A stretch of DNA of 64,000 nucleotides from Rhynochetos jubatus (lineage: Eukaryota; Chordata; Aves; Eurypygiformes; Rhynochetidae). The notes under the pieces were generated by a model. It was not told where the DNA came from and made no database searches. It worked only from the letters and a program-made list of their open reading frames with translations. Every line of letters begins with the position of its first letter. Position 1 is the stretch's first letter. The translations under genes and the position numbers were made by a program. This document shows, in pieces, positions 24,401 to 36,500 of this stretch. The stretch covers positions 52,375,200 through 52,439,199 of the forward strand of contig CM050648.1 of assembly GCA_027574665.1 (NCBI GenBank). The letters are read 5' to 3'.

Positions 24401-26789
24401 CTCTCTTTGCTGTTGGTGGTGTTTCCTCCACCCTGGCGTGATGGAGCAGAGTCCAGGTGTTTGCTAATGGATCCCACTATATGGATGGATGGGAGAAGGA
24501 GACTAATGGAGCAGCAGATGCTGGAGTTGGAGGAGATCCCAGCACCATTGTGCTCTCTGGCTGTTTCCATCCAAAAGCAAGTCTCTAAGGGGTTGGCACC
24601 AGTGCTGAACAGGATCAGATCACCTGGAGAACTGGAACTGAATGAGAAAAGGCTGGACGAAGTGCAGTCTCCCTAGCTGCCAACCCACTCCTATCCAGTG
24701 ACACCCTGTAAAGGAGATTGCAAAGACTCGTCTGGCATCTCTGTGTTTCTTTTAGGAACTGATCTGGTGAATGTTCAAATGGCATCATGTCTCACTTAAA
24801 CCAAGCTCAGGCAGGCCAGCCCTTTTGCCCATAATGGCACTGTAATTTTCTGAAGAATCACAAGTGAAATGTGTAAGTGGTGAGCTGTGTGGGACCAAAG
24901 AGCCTGTCAGAGATCAGCTTCCCTGATATGTACGCCCTCATCCACCATTCTCCTAGTCGCTGGGAAAGGACAGAAGAAAATAACCAGAAGAATGAGGGGC
25001 AGGGGAAAAATGTAGGGGAGAATAGACTTTTGGGGGGGATTTAGGGCGTTTCCTATCTCAGTTTCAGTCTCATATCAACTCTCCTTGTATCCCTGAGACT
25101 GTGTGGCCCATTAGCCAGTTGCCCAGCTTTCCCTGCATATCTTGATTTCTCTTCCACTTCCCAACTTCCTCACTTCTGCCAATAAAAGTGCTATGTTGCT
25201 ACTACAAAACAAGCACTGGAAAGATACCTATAGTTGTTGCCAGACAACCACATTCGGTCGGATCAAGGAAGAAGTCTTTCTAAAGGAAAATATTTCTGAG
25301 GAAATTCCTTGTCACTGTCACCCTGTATGAAAACCAAAAGAATTGCTAAGATATCACTAAAGCCCATTTACTCCTTGGACAGTAATTACAGCAAGAGGCT
25401 AAACAAAGGACCTGTATTTCTGATGACTCTGGTACTATTCTTGTGTCATGATACAAACCTGAGTGTCAGTGCCTGGTTTAGAAAACAAAACATGATTGTC
25501 AACATGCCATTGTAGTCTTGATGGTCCCTTAAGGGTCATTGCTTCAAATGTGCATTATTAAATGGCATTCTGTAATCATCCCCTGACCTTTCGTAAGGGG
25601 ATAGCACCCGCTGCACTTGGCTAAGCAGTTGGCTGTCATTATTCCCACACACTAAAACTCAGTACCAAACTCAGCTGGTGATTTAACAATAGGTTTTGAA
25701 AAGAGAGCTCTTTGTCCTGTGTAATAATGAGTGTTTCTGCTGCCTGCACAAAGTCAGAGGTTTGAAAATATTTTACCAGAAAGGAAGGAATAATCATTCT
25801 CCTGATCTGAGGTCTGAAATGTTGGATGCTACCTAGCTGTCTGGGTTTCAAGTATCTTTTTAAAATTTCAGGTTTTCTTTAGCAATAGCAGGGTTTAATT
25901 ACCATGGTCACTTGTCTTTATACCTTCTTAAAATTAAATGTGTTTTAAATGAATATTCTTATTAAATTAAGGGCAGATTTCATCAACCTTTTTTTGCTGA
26001 ATAACCTTTTAAGCTTTAACTGAACTCAAAGGCCCATTTCTTGGAAAGAAGAAGTAAATGATGGGAGAAATTTTGAAGAAATTTGCTGTTCAGAACCTAA
26101 TCCTGTGAGTGCAGGTTTTACAATGACAAATTTCTTAAAGTTTAAGTGTTCTGCTTCTGTTGGCTGTGCCCTATAGGTTGTGGTAAGTTGTCTCTGGACA
26201 AGCATGAACACTTTTGTTCCCAAAATTGTGAGTATGAAAATCTGATGGTGTATCCATATATTTCCTTTAGAAGATCTGTGTTTCCTGTGTAAAAGTGTCT
26301 GTGTAAAATATAAGACCATCCTTCACCTTGCCTGAAGAATTGAATTTACAGACAGATTTGCCAAACCTGCACCGCAAAAAAAAATCAATATAATGTTTCC
26401 AAAATTAATATATTAAGCAAAGAATTTGAAATGAGAGGCAAATGGAGAAACTGGGGAAAAAAATAATTTTCCCTGATGTCTGGAGCAGAGACTAGAAGAC
26501 TGAAATACTGAAAAGGATTCAATGACCGAACAGGCTCCTGAAACTGAAAGAACCTTTGTGATTTAAAAATACAGATATACATTTGTAGGACGGACATTAC
26601 TTTTCAGTTTAATGTGCATTCTGCTAACATTTCTATAGCTAAGATTTTCAGCAGTGCAGAACAATTGCAGGAACAGGATTAAAGCTGTGTGTATTATGCA
26701 TCTTTTTGCGAGTATTTAACACTGTCAGTGATTTGCTTCAACACTCAGATCCTCAGCATACTATTGGTTATGAACAAATTTACAATACA
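18432..26789. other. Unique non-coding sequence
   Basis: No gene or recent transposon was recognised over about 8 kb. Minor items are a 14-bp palindrome with a heat-shock-type core at 24089-24102, a short 'tggatggatggg' patch near 24482 and a G7 run near 25031. A more GC-rich patch at 24300-24720 has short frames on both strands with no recognisable product. Confidence 0.5.
24089..24102. promoter_or_regulatory. Palindrome with HSF-type TTCTAGAA core
   Basis: TAATTCTAGAATTA is a perfect 14-bp palindrome. Its centre TTC-TA-GAA matches two inverted heat-shock-element units. Functional sites usually have three or more units, and no promoter is visible nearby, so this may be chance. Confidence 0.2.
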
Positions 26790-27340
26790 TGGTTATTTTA
26801 ATTTTTGCATATGTTGTTTCAGCCTCTAAAATACATACAGTTTTCATTTAGCTTTGCATTCAGCAATGGCACAATAGCAAAGAATGCAGTCAGCTCCTCA
26901 CTAATTACCAAATGTTGGCATTATTCAATTAATTTAGCCATTTACTTTTGTTTAGCACCAGCTGTTGCTGTTTTCTCAGAGCTTGTCTTTAAGCTAAATG
27001 CTCAAGCCACAAGCGTGAATACTGCAGGAAACATTTGAGAGACAAGCTTGTTGAGGAGATGCTGATTCCAAAACATGCTGTAAGTGAATTTGCATAGGCG
27101 AATTAAATGACCCATATCAACTTCTAGTGCTAACAAATGCTATCATGAAAGTGACAGGAAGCATATTTCTACACCCTAACCATTAATGAAGCTACACAAC
27201 TAAATTAGGTTACGCCACTCCATCTTCATAAATTGCTGATTCAATAAATCACACTTGAGAAACAGCTGAGTAATTACAGGATGATGCTTGAAGCAATAGC
27301 TGCCTCATTTGCATATTAAGAGACATTTGTTGCAATAATT
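26790..27340. promoter_or_regulatory. Possible conserved non-coding enhancer with octamer motifs
   Basis: This AT-rich block carries two exact POU octamers (ATTTGCAT at 27088-27095 and 27307-27314) and a TTTGCAT near 26852. It also has several homeodomain-like cores (TAATTA, ATTAAT, CAATTAATTT) and CAGCTG-type E-boxes. It has no repeats and no long frame. That dense mixture resembles developmental enhancers in gene deserts. Conservation cannot be judged from one sequence. Confidence 0.25.
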
Positions 27341-28436
27341 TCTGTCATGGACTGGTAAACGTTAGGCATGATTAATTCTGTAAGCACTGCAGTTTGACTT
27401 CTGCAGTGCACAGGAAAAGAAGACATACCAGTGTCTGCAAACGCGATATGTGTGTGCTCCACAGCAGCAGTAGTAAGGCATCCAGGTCTAATTAGCACCA
27501 GGAACTTGCCCAGGTGCAGACTTATCAAAGAATATTTTTCCTTGGGGTCATATCGTGCAGAAGATCTTGAGAAGCAATCTCAAAAAGATGGAAGAAAGGA
27601 AAAAAAGAAACCATGACATCTAAACACCAAGTAAGGCAGAGTTCCTTCTTTTCAAATGTCTACATAGATAAAAAGAGAAGATTAAACAACCTTCCATACA
27701 GGTTTAGGCTGTGTTTATTTTATTTGCAAACGTCTTCACCTAGAAGGCACAGCAGCATATGACATGTAAAGTTTCTAATGAACTTCTTATCTGAGGCTTT
27801 GGCTTGCTTTTTGTTCGCACTGGTTGTAACAGATAATTCAGTGGCATTTATACCAATCTGCTTGGCGAATCTGTGGCCACAACACATATAATTTTCTTTT
27901 GTGAAAGTCAGTTTGCTCTCTAATGGTTATATATTCTTCCTGTGCACTTAGACTAGCTTAGGAGGAATATTCAATAGTTCCCTAACCAATCTAGCCTTGC
28001 ACCCTTTTGTGCCAATAAATAGTCACTTAGGGTGCAACAAGATATAAGAGATAGAAACGTATCAACAGAAACTGGAAGCTGACTTGACTCATGGGCCAAA
28101 ATGATGGAATATTACCCAACCTCCCTATAAAGGTGTTCCAGCTGAAGTAAAATATATGTTTCTCAGGACTGATTGCAAAGCCATGTCCTGTTTCAGTTTC
28201 AGCACATTAAGAATCTCCCACATTAATCAGAAATAACCTAATGGGATTTACTGAGCAACATGACCTGGTGGAAAAAACTGCTGTCAGGAGAATGGTAGCC
28301 TATCATTCTTCTTACACCAACTTAAAGTTGGTAGATAAAGTTTCCGTGGGATGTTCACCTTTCATGCTGGAGCTTTATATGTTTGTTGATTTTTTCCATC
28401 CAATTAAATAAGAGCTGCAGTAGAAGACATTTAAAA
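27341..28436. other. Unique non-coding sequence
   Basis: I see nothing identifiable. Overlapping short frames at 27316-27616 on the two strands look like chance. Confidence 0.5.
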
Positions 28437-29285
28437 GTGTTTCTATAAATACATTAATAACAACTGGAGGGCTGTGGACAATCTCCATCCTTAATTGGAT
28501 GCAGGGGGAAACATAGTGTTAAAGTATGAGGAAAAGGCTGAGTACTTAGTGTCTTCTTTGCTTCAGTCTTTAATAGTAAGGGCAATTGTTCTCAGGGTAC
28601 CCAAGCCCCTAAGATGGAAAACAGAGCAGAATGAAGCGTCCACAATCCAAGCAGAAATGTTTGGTGACCTGCTGCATTATTTAGATGCATACGAGTCCAT
28701 GGGGCCAGGTCCATCCACCCAAAGGTATTGAGGGAGCTGGTGGAAGTGTTCTGACACTGGTGAGGCCACACCTCAAACAGTATGTGCAGTTTTGGGCCCC
28801 TTACTAGAAGAAAGACATTGAGGTGCTGGAGTGTGTCCAGAGAAGGTCATAAAAGCTGGTAAAGGGTCTGGAACACAAGTCCTGTGAGGAGCAGCTAAAG
28901 GAACTGGAGTTGTTTGACCTGGAGAAGAGGAGGCTCAGGGAAGACCTTACCACTTTCTACAGCTATCTGAAAGGAGGTTGCAGAGACATGATTGTTGGTC
29001 TCTTCTCCTGAGTAACAACTGATAGGACAAGAGGAAATGGCTTCAAGTTGCATCAGGGAAGGTTTAGGTTGGATATTATGAAAAATTCTCCACCAAAAGG
29101 GTTGTCAGGCATTGCAACAGACTGCCCAGAGAAGTGGTTGAGCCCACAACCCTGGAGGTATTTAAAAGATGTGTAGATGAGTGCTTAAGGACATGGTTTA
29201 GTGGTGGACTTGGTAGTATTAGGTTAACTGTTGAACCTTATGATCTTAAAGGTCCCCTCCAATCTAAATGATTCTACAATTCTAA
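28437..29285 (+). mobile_element. CR1 LINE with internal deletion (plus strand)
   Basis: This is the only clear plus-strand CR1 in the window. The 5' piece (about 28437-28749) matches the ORF2 region between endonuclease and RT. It includes an open stretch at 28495-28731 ending near 'ggggccaggtccatccaccc' and 'gagggagctggtggaagtg'. The sequence then jumps to the C-terminal region ('tctgacactggtgaggccac'), so the whole RT core is missing. The 3' end near 29250-29285 reads 'aaaggtcccctccaatctaa' and then 'atgattctacaattct'. Divergence is high and the frame is broken, so it is an old, inactive copy. Confidence 0.85.
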
Positions 29286-30285
29286 TTATGTTTACATGTA
29301 TATTGAGGGGTCCAGCTCTCTAAGGAGACCAGCCTTTCTCTAGCTCTTCTGTGATCAGGATGGTTGGGGGATCCAGCCCCCCCCAGGATGACGCCTCTTT
29401 CATTCCTTTCACACAAAGGGAGTCTTTAGACATTAATCACTACAGTAAGCTGTCTGAAGAGTTATGACATGAATCCATGCTAGAACTGTAAGTTGTTCAT
29501 AGTCCTAAATTTTTTCTTGAGTGAAAGAGAAAAAAGAAGCCTCATTTTCATTGACTCAGTTGCTGCCCTGTCTGTTCAACACCAGAGCACATACTTAGGC
29601 ACCTCCAGCCTGGGAAAGCAGGGTGACTCAGAGCACCTGTGGGAGGCCTTCAGCCTTCTCCTCTCATCAAGAGTTCAGTGCCCCTGAAGTGCAATGCACA
29701 TACTGATTAGGGGCTGCCTTGAGCAATAGGAAGGGTAGGCAGAAGGGCACGTCTAACCTCTCTCCTTCCTGTGAAACATGCATCATGGCCTCTGCCCCTT
29801 TGAGATCTAAATAATCACACTGGTGTACTGAGATTGGTTGAGAAGAACCATCCCCATTTAAAGAGGATGTGGAGACTCCTTCTGGAATAAGTCTCTCATG
29901 TTGTTTCAATTCCCTATTGTGATGGAAAATACATTGCTTCTGTAGTAAAAAATAAGGCTGTAGAACCAAAGATCCTCCTAATGAAGGTGAGGTGTTACAT
30001 CCTATCAATTCCTAAGTTTTAGTGCACTTTTTGGTGCTTTCAATGCAAGCTCTCTTCAACAGCTCCGTCCAGAAAAATGCAAGCATTTTCATTTGTTAGA
30101 GAAATGTGTCCATAACATAGAGCTTTGTTGTCTTCCAGGTGGTAATAATGCAATACATTCTGCAAAAGAAAACAGAGCGAATTGACTTGGGACCTAATTA
30201 CTGCAGGAAGGGACAATTCTCTTACACAGCAAAGAATCTTACTAGGACACCTAACACAAACATATTGGAAATTGGCTGTGCCTGC

Positions 30286-30321
30286 TTTTTTGTTTTGGGG
30301 GTTTTGGTTTTTTTGGGGTGG
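30286..30321 (+). repeat. G/T-rich tract
   Basis: Runs of five G, two G, four G and two G are separated by T runs and a single T. The tract could form a weak G-quadruplex on the plus strand, although one G run is only a pair. It is probably slippage-derived simple sequence. Confidence 0.6.
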
Positions 30322-30438
30322 AGTATAGTATCTCAGCTTTGATCAGCGAAGGTCCAAATGGTTAGTGACCTCTGTGTTTCATATACTACTATCACGTTAG
30401 TAGTCATCAGAGGCAGCTGAGTTGGGAATGCCTTGATT

Positions 30439-30470
30439 AAAAAAAAAAAAAAAAGAAAAAAAAGAAAGAA
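30439..30470 (+). repeat. A-rich tract
   Basis: Sixteen A are followed by A runs interrupted by G. No retrocopy could be recognised upstream, so a poly(A) tail of an inserted transcript is not supported. Confidence 0.8.
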
Positions 30471-30877
30471 GCAGAGGAGCAAAAGAATTAAAAAATATTG
30501 CACATTGAGGCAACACCTTGCCTTTATCCAAGGGGCTTACTCTGCTTATGAGGATGTTCCTTAGAAAGTACCAGAGATATTAGCAGCAACAGGATCAGAA
30601 GTCAAGCTTTTTCTGCTAAAGATAATAAGAAAAATGTTCTTCTTTTAATGGCTAAAGTGACTCCTGTGATTCTCAATGTTTATATTTCATTTTAATCCAT
30701 TTGTTGGCTTATGGACTCAGTCACAAATCACAGAGTCCCTGAGCACTGGGGTTCATATTTAGCTCTTGGAATTAGCTGAAACATGGATAAAAACTCATTG
30801 GGTGAAACAGCTTCACTTCACATAAATCATTCATCTTAGAGTACATTGTTGAACAGTCTAGACAAATGACAAAAGTA

Positions 30878-30905
30878 TTTTTTTCTTTTTTTTTTTTTTT
30901 TTCTC
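30878..30905 (+). repeat. T-rich tract
   Basis: This is an almost pure T run interrupted by one C and grading into CT. On the minus strand it gives a Lys-rich stretch in a chance frame (30836-31063). Confidence 0.8.
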
Positions 30906-33289
30906 TCAGTAGATCTTTTCACTAAGGCAAAAGTAAAAATGCAAAAGTAGACATAAACAGCATTAGGAAGATTTCTAATTGTCCCTAAAGTGACATAGAC
31001 TGATGAGTAAAGTACAGAAAACCACAAATATTGTGTAAATATCAGGAACCTAGTATTAATCATATTATCATGGACTTCTGCTGTTACTGGATTACTTCTA
31101 ACAGAGTTGATTTCATGGATGATGGCAAGAGGAAAATAACATGTATTCTGTTAAGCTCCCTACCTTTGAGAGATTCAGCAATCACAAACACACAGATATA
31201 CAAAAATAAACAGGTATAAAGATATATAAAGACTGGAAACAGGCATAAGTTCTGAGAGTTCAGACAGTCTAACTTTAGCTTGTGGTTTACAAAGTATCTA
31301 CTTTATTCCTCCTTTTTAATAAAGGCAATGAGGCTTCAAGGGGAGAATTTGCCTCATAAGGGCCTCCTAAAAATGAACGCAGTTCTTTCTGTTCCTCTCG
31401 TTACCAAGACTTCAAAAATTAATTGAATAGGGGAAACTAGTCTTTGAAATCTCTCAAACTCAAATTTCTTTGCTTCCTCATTTTTTGAAATTGTCCAAGA
31501 AGGGTGAAAGAAAGCAACCTTATCACAGAAGCAAACAAAACAGCAGATCAAGTATTCAAATTGATTGAAAGTTTCATGGAACTGAAGACATGATAAATGC
31601 ATGACCCATGCAGCCCAACTTCTTGTGATACTACTGACTTAAGAAGACAAAAGGGTAATATAGACACAATAAAATAAATTTGGTTTGGTGGGAATAATTT
31701 TTTACAGTGTCAAATTATGATTAATGGTTTTTACTCAACAGTTAACCATATATTAAACACCAATAAATTGCTATGTTAGTGTAGATACACCCTCTTATTG
31801 TTGAGAACATTGAACTGGGTTTTGCGGTTTCATGAGTTGCATAATACAGTTAATGTCATGTTTCTTTTTTAAAAGAGGTATCCCTTGAGATTCATATTTG
31901 AGTTTTTGTCAGGTCAAGATTAACTGAAAACCTATCTAAAACATAGCTGCCTCAAATCACAGACAGGGAAAACATTTACTGCTGCTATACAAACCCTCCC
32001 AAGTTATGAAATGTAGTAAGGCTATGCTGTTGCTATCTGCATCATTTCCCCTTTATATCAAGAACTTTCTGCAAAAGTTGTTTCTATAAGCAAGATATAT
32101 ATTTATATATATGAAACAGACCCAAGCAACAAACAAAACAAAGGATGGTATAGCAGGATGGACATAAAATAGGTCAGTTACAATTATGGTTTATTAGCTT
32201 TTGGTGAGGGCAGTTCCTGTGTCATTGCAATGAGCCAAATGTGTGGTTCCCAGGTATCAGAGGAGATCACATCCCTACTCATTACCTTTGGTGGCTCGTG
32301 CAGCAGCTGCTCAGTGTGCTGGCAGGGTGCACAGCAGCAGGCAACAGGCAGCCACCATTGTGCCTGAACAGTTGTGGTGGGCATCTAGAGCCTTAGTGCA
32401 ACTGTGTGTAAATCTGAGGAGAAACTTAAGGATATTTTAGGAAAATCAGTAGCAAAACTCTTCTCAAACTGGTCACTGTTATGTTGACTTTCATGGTTTG
32501 GTCTCTTTTAGATTAGGGAGCAGGGGTAGAAGGACTGCTGCTCTGTGATTATTTATTCTGGGAATGCAAAACCAATTTTTTCTGGATTATGACAGCCTTA
32601 GTCATCATAGAATTACCATCACCTGGTTCCCACAGACTCCAAATTCTTTTATTTAGCAATATTCTTGGGTTCCCAGACACGTTCTGGAACAGAGGACATT
32701 AGTTACACTCACATATATTAATTTCCATTGTTGAACCTAAATTTCGTTTCTCATCAACCTGGACTGAAACATTCGGTTCTTCTGTCTTTATTCTTGTCCT
32801 TATTCTCATTTAAGGAATGTCAAATCAATGGCAGATTGTGCCATCTTGTAGTCCTCTTCCTTTCTCCCAACTTTTGCAAAAATGCCTTCAGCACCATTAA
32901 TCACAGGATTTTGGCCACTCCCAGGTAGATTGCCAATGGATTCACCACAGTTTCCTGACTCTCTCTTCAACACTACCAGTCTAACAGATGGGTAATCATT
33001 AAGCCAGAGAGGTCTATTTGCCAGATACTTCCCAGGAGGAATTCCTCCTTTTTACAACAGTGTTACATCTCTACTTCTGTCTCTGAGAAAAACACTTTCA
33101 AGTCCTCCAGAAGACTTATTGCATCAGAAGTATTTTGATGAAGACGTTTAAGAATGAATATTATCCTGCGATCTTTGGATTAGTTCCTATTTTAGACTCC
33201 CAGCTTTTGGCAGGCAGATCCCTGAACCTGGATGGAGAGACATTAGTATGATTAAGATCTATACCCACATACATTCACCTGAATTTATC

Positions 33290-33530
33290 TCCTTACATTT
33301 TATCTCTGGTAATGCATAAATTAATAGCCATGCATGTATCTCTTAAATTTTTAATAAGATATTAAATCAGATAAATTATCATTTAAAGCCATCATTAAAC
33401 AACAAATGAACATTTTAATAAGTGCAGCCAGTAATTTATGTTGGTGTGAATTGGTCCAGGATCTTTATTGCGCTGATAACTCCAGCTATTAACAATACCA
33501 ACCTGTCTCATACAGCCTGACATTTTCTGG
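33290..33530. promoter_or_regulatory. Possible conserved non-coding block
   Basis: This is a repeat-free block with homeobox-like cores and TTTATTGC, GATAA and TTAAC elements close together (for example 'ctttattgcgctgataactc' near 33461). It looks like an enhancer by composition only. Confidence 0.15.
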
Positions 33531-36500
33531 TGGCAGAGGCCTAACACTAGAAGTCTTGTGTTTCATTCTGCATACATTAAAAGTTTGAAATAATTGAGAC
33601 AAAGCATGATTGTGTGCTTGAAAATGTAGATAAGAAGATTTTTTAAAAATATATATCAAATTAAAAACAAAATAATAATGAAGACAAGCTCTTCAGAAAG
33701 ACAGGTGTGGTGTTTTGAGGGGGAAACCTTCACTGTTTATACCACACTTCGGAGGATTAACTCCTAAGTGCAATACCTCACTCATTAAGCTAGCTCTTTC
33801 CTATGACATTGTGAAACTGAATATCACCTAAATTTATTGGTATGCTCCTGCTGGTTTATGGCAGTCCATCCATAAATCTACCTTAATGCTTAGAAATTGC
33901 TAGTGAATCTGTCTCATTTACTCTCTGTACAATATAACTGTTTTACTGCACAGTTTGTTTAAAGATTTGTGACAAAAAATAAGTAATTTGAAAGAGTTTT
34001 TACAGCAATCAGTGCCCACACACACTTTAGTGAAGAAATACTAGATGTAAGTGGGTCTTAAAAGCAGGGAAAAAAAATATGCTGGTTTTAGCAGGTCTCT
34101 TTTCTGAGGAAGAGCTTGTTCTGTGAGAAAAAAAGAGCTCAAGACCTTTAAACAGGCTGAAAGTACCTCTAGTCATAAGTTGTAGTGAAAAAGCTTGTGC
34201 TGTTACGGATGACCACAATACTGCAAATTAAATCTTGGTGGTGAAGAACATTGCTTCCTACCTTACAAGGCAGAAATTAAAGGTTTTCATGAAATCTCTC
34301 TCCAAGCAAAAGGAAACAATGATCCTGTAAGTCCCAAGGGCTCTCCACCTATCTCTGAATGGAGAAGAACAAAAGACAAATACGTGATATTTCTTTAGAT
34401 TGAAGTGATAAGTGGGAAAATGAAGTTTGAGTGGCTTGAAAATAATGGAAAGAAAGTCTTGATTTAAGAAGAGTTAGAGGCCTTAGGGAGGCATATAAAA
34501 AGGTTTAAATTTCCAGGCCCATCCAAATCAATTAATCTTTCAAGCATGAAGGATTTTAAAGAGCTTCAGGTGCAACTATAACAAAGTTTATGCAGAACTA
34601 ATGATCTCCTGTAGAAATTATCTCTGTATGGAGTAAGGTACACAAAACAGACCATCATAGAGCTTTACTCCTCTGGGAAATCAAAACCTGTAACTGAATA
34701 TGAATAGTTTATCAGTATCCCAAAACACTCTCATGTCGACATCAGGTTGAATATATATGTTACTAAGCTTCTTATGTTATCCTTGTGTTCATTTACTTCC
34801 AGTTTTGGAGCGTTTTTTACAACGTCTCTTTCCCCTTATTTATACCAGTGAGAGATCTGGGTACTAAAAACTGATTGTGACTGTGAGATGTTGTGAGTTT
34901 ATGTGGTGTCTTTTATAATAGAACCCCGTTTGCTCATGTTTCAGGCCCATCACTGAAGGTGATGCCACTGTGCTAAGGCTGATGCACACTTCTTAGGGAC
35001 AAGAAGAACACGTACAGTTTTCAGTGCTCTTCCTTGGGAAGACAGTGGCCTGCCAGGTAAAAGCCGCTGACAGAGGCAGTACAGAGAGGGACAGAAAGAC
35101 CACACAGCAACAAAATAATGAATTAAATCACCTTTGCTAGCTTATTACAAAAACTTTAAAAAAGTTGGAGGAAACCCTAGGGTTATCTACAACGGACCTA
35201 GGTGTCTACAGCTATGGTGAAGGTGAAGGCATGCCTATGCATGAGCCACATACAGCCGTGCTATTTGGTTTACAAGCCTGAATTTCTTTCCAGTCAGTGG
35301 AGAATGAGGGCTCCAGTGCTGTTAAAAGCCTAGATTAAATTTTTCTGTCCAGTCAGATTCTTTACTGCTTGAATCGTGCTGTCTCATCTGGTGCTTGTAA
35401 TAGTTACAAAGCTTTTTTGTGAGGAATGAATAAAAGACTTCTGTCTCACCTTTCAGAGAACCAGAAGTCTTCTTTTAAACTATTTATGTCCTCTTCTTAC
35501 TCTGCAGTCTGCTGAGCAACAGACGAGACACACATAAATTTTAAAGAACATTTAACAAATACCTCAGCACTTTTCAAAATTATATTGTAAAATCCTGACA
35601 TATTTTAGCTCCTGTCTTTACAAACATTTTTGTTTAACCATTGATCTTCAGGATGGTGGCAAATATCCTAGTTAAGAGTGTCATTCCAAGAAGAGAAAAT
35701 AGAATTTCTTGATATAATTTCTTCACTAGGGAAGAAAAAAGAAAAAAATAAGCATTGTGTGTTGCAATATTGTAAGCATATCCTGTCTTTATTCACTCTA
35801 CAAGGTAGTCTGTCTTTCTGCATGATAATTTAACTTTCCAGAGAAGGACAGCATGGTACTCATGGTAGGTGTTACTGGTATGATATTCAACACTGAGAAA
35901 ATTTGCAGTTATGACATTTACATGACAGAAATTCATGATGTTTTTGTTCGCCTATTCACAAGTTTACATAAACAAGAATAATCATGGTAATAAATATTTA
36001 GAATAACTACTGAAAGTGTGAGGCTACATATGAAAAAGAATAAGAAAATACAATAGAAAAGCCAGCAGCAACAGAAAACATGGATTTTGTTTTACCAAAA
36101 CTTCCACACAGGAACTTTTGTAATACTTTTAGAGGCATGTATAGTAGTAAAAAAGAACCTGCCAAGTTTTGGATTTTGTTCCAGCAAATCTCAGACCTCA
36201 TCTGTATATATATTTCTTTTGGAGAGTATCCATGTTCTGATTTTCCTTCAATAAGCTCTTTAGTTTTTTGCCATCTCAGAGCTCCATTCATCTACTGCAT
36301 CATAGGCAGTGAGTAGGTGAAGCTGCCTGTTTAAAGCTATTTTTTGGGTTGGTAACAAACTGTTGTTAGAGTCAATGTCTACTCGTTGCAGAATGGGACT
36401 GGATCACATGATGGTTCTGAGCCCATGCTCTGCTCAAGGAAGCCATGCTTCAAGCAGCAGAAAACAGGACACTTTCCCTCTGTCCCCGGCATTATGCATC

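Larger units (their letters stand above)
29286..33289. other. Unique non-coding sequence with simple-sequence tracts
   Basis: No gene was recognised. Contents are a C8 run near 29379, a G/T-rich tract at 30286-30321, an A-rich tract at 30439-30470, a T-rich tract at 30878-30905 and an AT-repeat patch near 32094-32112. The short frames around 32184-32440 overlap on both strands and have no recognisable product. Confidence 0.55.
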
